A DNA stretch of 7,427 nucleotides. Source: a bacterium HR27 (GTDB taxonomy: Bacteria; Chloroflexota; Chloroflexia; Thermomicrobiales; Thermomicrobiaceae). A model generated the notes under the pieces. That model did no database searches. It saw only the letters and a program-made list of their open reading frames with translations, and was not told the origin of the DNA. This document shows, piece by piece, positions 5,715 through 7,427 of this stretch. Each line of letters begins with the position of its first letter. Position 1 is the first letter of the stretch. The stretch covers positions 1 to 7,427 of the forward strand of contig BEID01000057.1 in assembly GCA_002898975.1 (NCBI GenBank), written 5' to 3'. Both the position numbers and the translations under genes were made by a program.

Positions 5715-6908
5715 ATGGGCCTGGTCACCGCATTGCGCCGTCACGCGCGACTGGCAACCTTCATGCTCGGACACTTCAGCGTCGATTTCATGAGCGGGCT
5801 TCTCCCCGCGCTCTACCCGCTGCTGGTTCTCGAGCTCGGCTTCGACTACAACCAGGTGGGTAGCCTCGCGTTTGCCTACACCGCTGCCGTCTCGCTCACG
5901 CAGCCGGTGTTCGGTTACCTGGCCGTCCGCTGGGGTGTGCAGCGGCTCGCTCCGCTCAGCCTGCTCTGGTCGGGCATCTTCCTCGGACTCTACGGATTCG
6001 CCCGCGATCCGGTGCTCCTCTATCCGTTCGCCTTCTGCGCCGGACTCGGCTCGGGAGCATACCATCCGATCGGTGCCTCGCGGGCCGCGCTGCTGGCGGA
6101 CGAGCGGCACCGGAACACGACGACGTCGATCTACACGTTGAGCGGGACAGTCGGGTACGCGCTCGGCCCACTGGCTGGAGTGGTCCTGTTCCGCACTTTC
6201 GGGCTGGCCGGAACGCTCGCCGCGCTGCCGCTCGGCCTGCTCGCGGCAGCGCTCGTCCGCTGGGCACTGCGCCGCTACCAGGAGCAGCTGACAGTCGCCG
6301 ATGCGCGCGCGGCGAGCGAGCGGCGCGGGGCGATCGACTGGCGAGCGCTGGGCCCGGTGCTCCTGGTGGTGATGCTCCGGAGCTGGGCCTTCATGACCGT
6401 GGCAACCTTCGCGCCGGTCTGGTACCGCGAGCTCGGGTACGAAGTCCTGTACGGTGTGGTCGCGACGGTCATCGTCGCCAGCGGTGCCGTCGGTACCTTG
6501 CTCGGCGGTTATCTGGCCGACCGGATCGGCTCCTGGCGGGTATTGATCGGCTCGCTCACGCTCGCGCTTCCGGCACTGCTGCTCTTCACGGTCTTGCCGA
6601 ACCGGTTCGGCCTCCTGGCAGCCGCGTTGTTCGGGCTGCTCGCCGACGCCTCGATCTCGGTCACGCTCGTCGCCGCCCAGCGCTTGCTCCCTGGCCGGGC
6701 CGGTGTCGCCTCCGGCTTCATCCTGGGCATGGGGTTCGTCACCGGCGGGATCGGTGCTCCGGTGACCGGTTGGATCGCCGACCGGTTCGGGCTCCAGCTC
6801 GCGCTCGGCTCGACAGCACTGGCGCTGCTCGCCGCCCTCGCCCTCTGCTGGGCGATACCGGTCGGCGTGTTCCGCCGGCCAGCAGTGGCGAGGGCAGCCA
6901 CCTCGTGA
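5715..6908 (+). CDS. MFS transporter, Fsr (fosmidomycin resistance)-like
   Basis: This 397-residue integral membrane protein has about twelve hydrophobic segments in two halves, split by a hydrophilic loop near 186-210. That is the major facilitator layout of proton-coupled exporters. The N-terminal GHFSVDFMSGLLPALYP (19-35) and GSGAYHPIGAS (112-122) closely match the Fsr family, whose E. coli member exports fosmidomycin. A typical MFS loop motif follows TM8 at GGYLADRIGSWRV (264-276), and GAPVTGWIADRFG (347-359) is its counterpart late in the C-terminal half. Length is normal for the family. The ATG at 5715 starts just ahead of the first membrane segment. It is a single gene, divergent from the luciferase-like oxidoreductase. 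Native substrates of most Fsr-like proteins are unknown, so the resistance label is a family name rather than a demonstrated role here. Confidence 0.85.
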   Translation: MGLVTALRRHARLATFMLGHFSVDFMSGLLPALYPLLVLELGFDYNQVGSLAFAYTAAVSLTQPVFGYLAVRWGVQRLAPLSLLWSGIFLGLYGFARDPVLLYPFAFCAGLGSGAYHPIGASRAALLADERHRNTTTSIYTLSGTVGYALGPLAGVVLFRTFGLAGTLAALPLGLLAAALVRWALRRYQEQLTVADARAASERRGAIDWRALGPVLLVVMLRSWAFMTVATFAPVWYRELGYEVLYGVVATVIVASGAVGTLLGGYLADRIGSWRVLIGSLTLALPALLLFTVLPNRFGLLAAALFGLLADASISVTLVAAQRLLPGRAGVASGFILGMGFVTGGIGAPVTGWIADRFGLQLALGSTALALLAALALCWAIPVGVFRRPAVARAATS

Positions 6909-6958
6909 ACGTTCGCTCAGCAGTCACCCGTCATGGCAGACTTCTTGTGGCCCAGCTT

Positions 6959-7427
6959 TCACAACCGGATGCGATACGGATTGATCGGAATCTCGTCGTC
7001 GCCATACACCGCTTGCCAGACCAGCCACTGCGGGGTACTCGGTATCTCCCACCAGCGGACGAGCCGGACGATGGCTGCCAGCGACCCGGGTTCTGGCAGT
7101 CGCTCGATCCAGGGACGGACCTCGATGAGCGACCACTCCATGTCGCGCAGCAGGTCGTCGAGGTCGTCAGCGAGGCCTGCCTTCACCAGCGCATCCAGGT
7201 CGAGCGCATCCCGAAAGTGGCCGCGCAGTAGGAGGCCGGCATCGTATTTCGTCTGGACTGCACGGACTTCCTCTGGAACGATCGCGGCGACCGCGATCAC
7301 GAGCTTGAGTTCTTGGAACCACTCCTCAGCTCTGTCCAGCTTCGGCACACGCCCTTCGCGTAATCCTGCCAGGACCGCGTCACAGGCCGGCAGCGCGACA
7401 CGGGCGCGTTCGAGCGGGCTCGCGTCC
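6959..7427 (-). CDS. Unrecognised protein, C-terminal part (gene runs off the right edge)
   Basis: The minus-strand frame ending in TGA at 6959-6961 stays open to the window edge, giving at least 155 residues of the C-terminal end. A GTG at 7348 could be read as a start, but the upstream codons continue in good coding style (a segment reading like LERARVALPACDAVLAGL) with no Shine-Dalgarno, so the true start lies outside. The visible part is acidic and mostly helical in appearance, with many Asp-Leu and Glu-Leu pairs in the middle (DALDLDALVKAGLADDLDDLL). It is followed by a tryptophan-rich tail containing WIERLPEPGS, RWWEIPSTPQWLVWQ and DDEIPINPYRIRL. I see no signal peptide, membrane segment or catalytic motif, and I do not recognise the family. 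It converges with the MFS gene, 50 bases away. Confidence 0.7.
   Translation of the reverse strand, partial: DASPLERARVALPACDAVLAGLREGRVPKLDRAEEWFQELKLVIAVAAIVPEEVRAVQTKYDAGLLLRGHFRDALDLDALVKAGLADDLDDLLRDMEWSLIEVRPWIERLPEPGSLAAIVRLVRWWEIPSTPQWLVWQAVYGDDEIPINPYRIRL

Overview
The window is visibly GC-rich, with compact bacterial gene order and strong G or C preference at third codon positions. It carries a macro-domain protein, a tartrate/D-malate-type dehydrogenase, an enolase-superfamily acid-sugar dehydratase, a DedA membrane protein, a luciferase-like (F420/flavin) oxidoreductase and an Fsr-like MFS exporter. My best guess is a thermophilic member of the Chloroflexota (Thermomicrobia-like) or another F420-using high-GC lineage. 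This rests on protein style and gene content only; there is no rRNA or tRNA in the window to support it.

Layout, left to right. Positions 1-185 hold nothing I can support. 186-710 (+) is a stand-alone macro-domain protein, with a long stem-loop over its stop codon. 711-1290 is a 580-base non-coding stretch. It holds an RNA-like element with mutually exclusive pairings (795-934), a cluster of short palindromes (1085-1139) and a good sigma70-type promoter (1215-1244). That promoter leads into a two-gene operon: a TDH/DmlA-type decarboxylating dehydrogenase (1291-2358) and a rhamnonate-dehydratase-like enzyme (2369-3568). The two are separated by 10 bases, and the second gene's Shine-Dalgarno overlaps the first gene's stop. 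3569-3811 is non-coding and contains a long imperfect inverted repeat. 3812-4462 (+) encodes a DedA-family membrane protein that converges on a minus-strand luciferase-like oxidoreductase (4494-5426). A 288-base divergent spacer with a plausible promoter separates the latter from an Fsr-like MFS transporter (5715-6908, +). The window ends in the C-terminal part of an unrecognised minus-strand gene (6959 to the edge).

The only genes that clearly work together are the dehydrogenase and the dehydratase. They look like two steps of hydroxy-acid or acid-sugar catabolism: the dehydratase turns an aldonic or diacid sugar into a 2-keto-3-deoxy acid, and the dehydrogenase oxidises and decarboxylates a malate- or tartrate-like acid. 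The other genes look like independent housekeeping or accessory units. I found no mobile element, CRISPR array, tRNA or rRNA. The signal least explained by known genes is the 795-934 element, whose segments can fold in two exclusive ways and end in a terminator-like hairpin.
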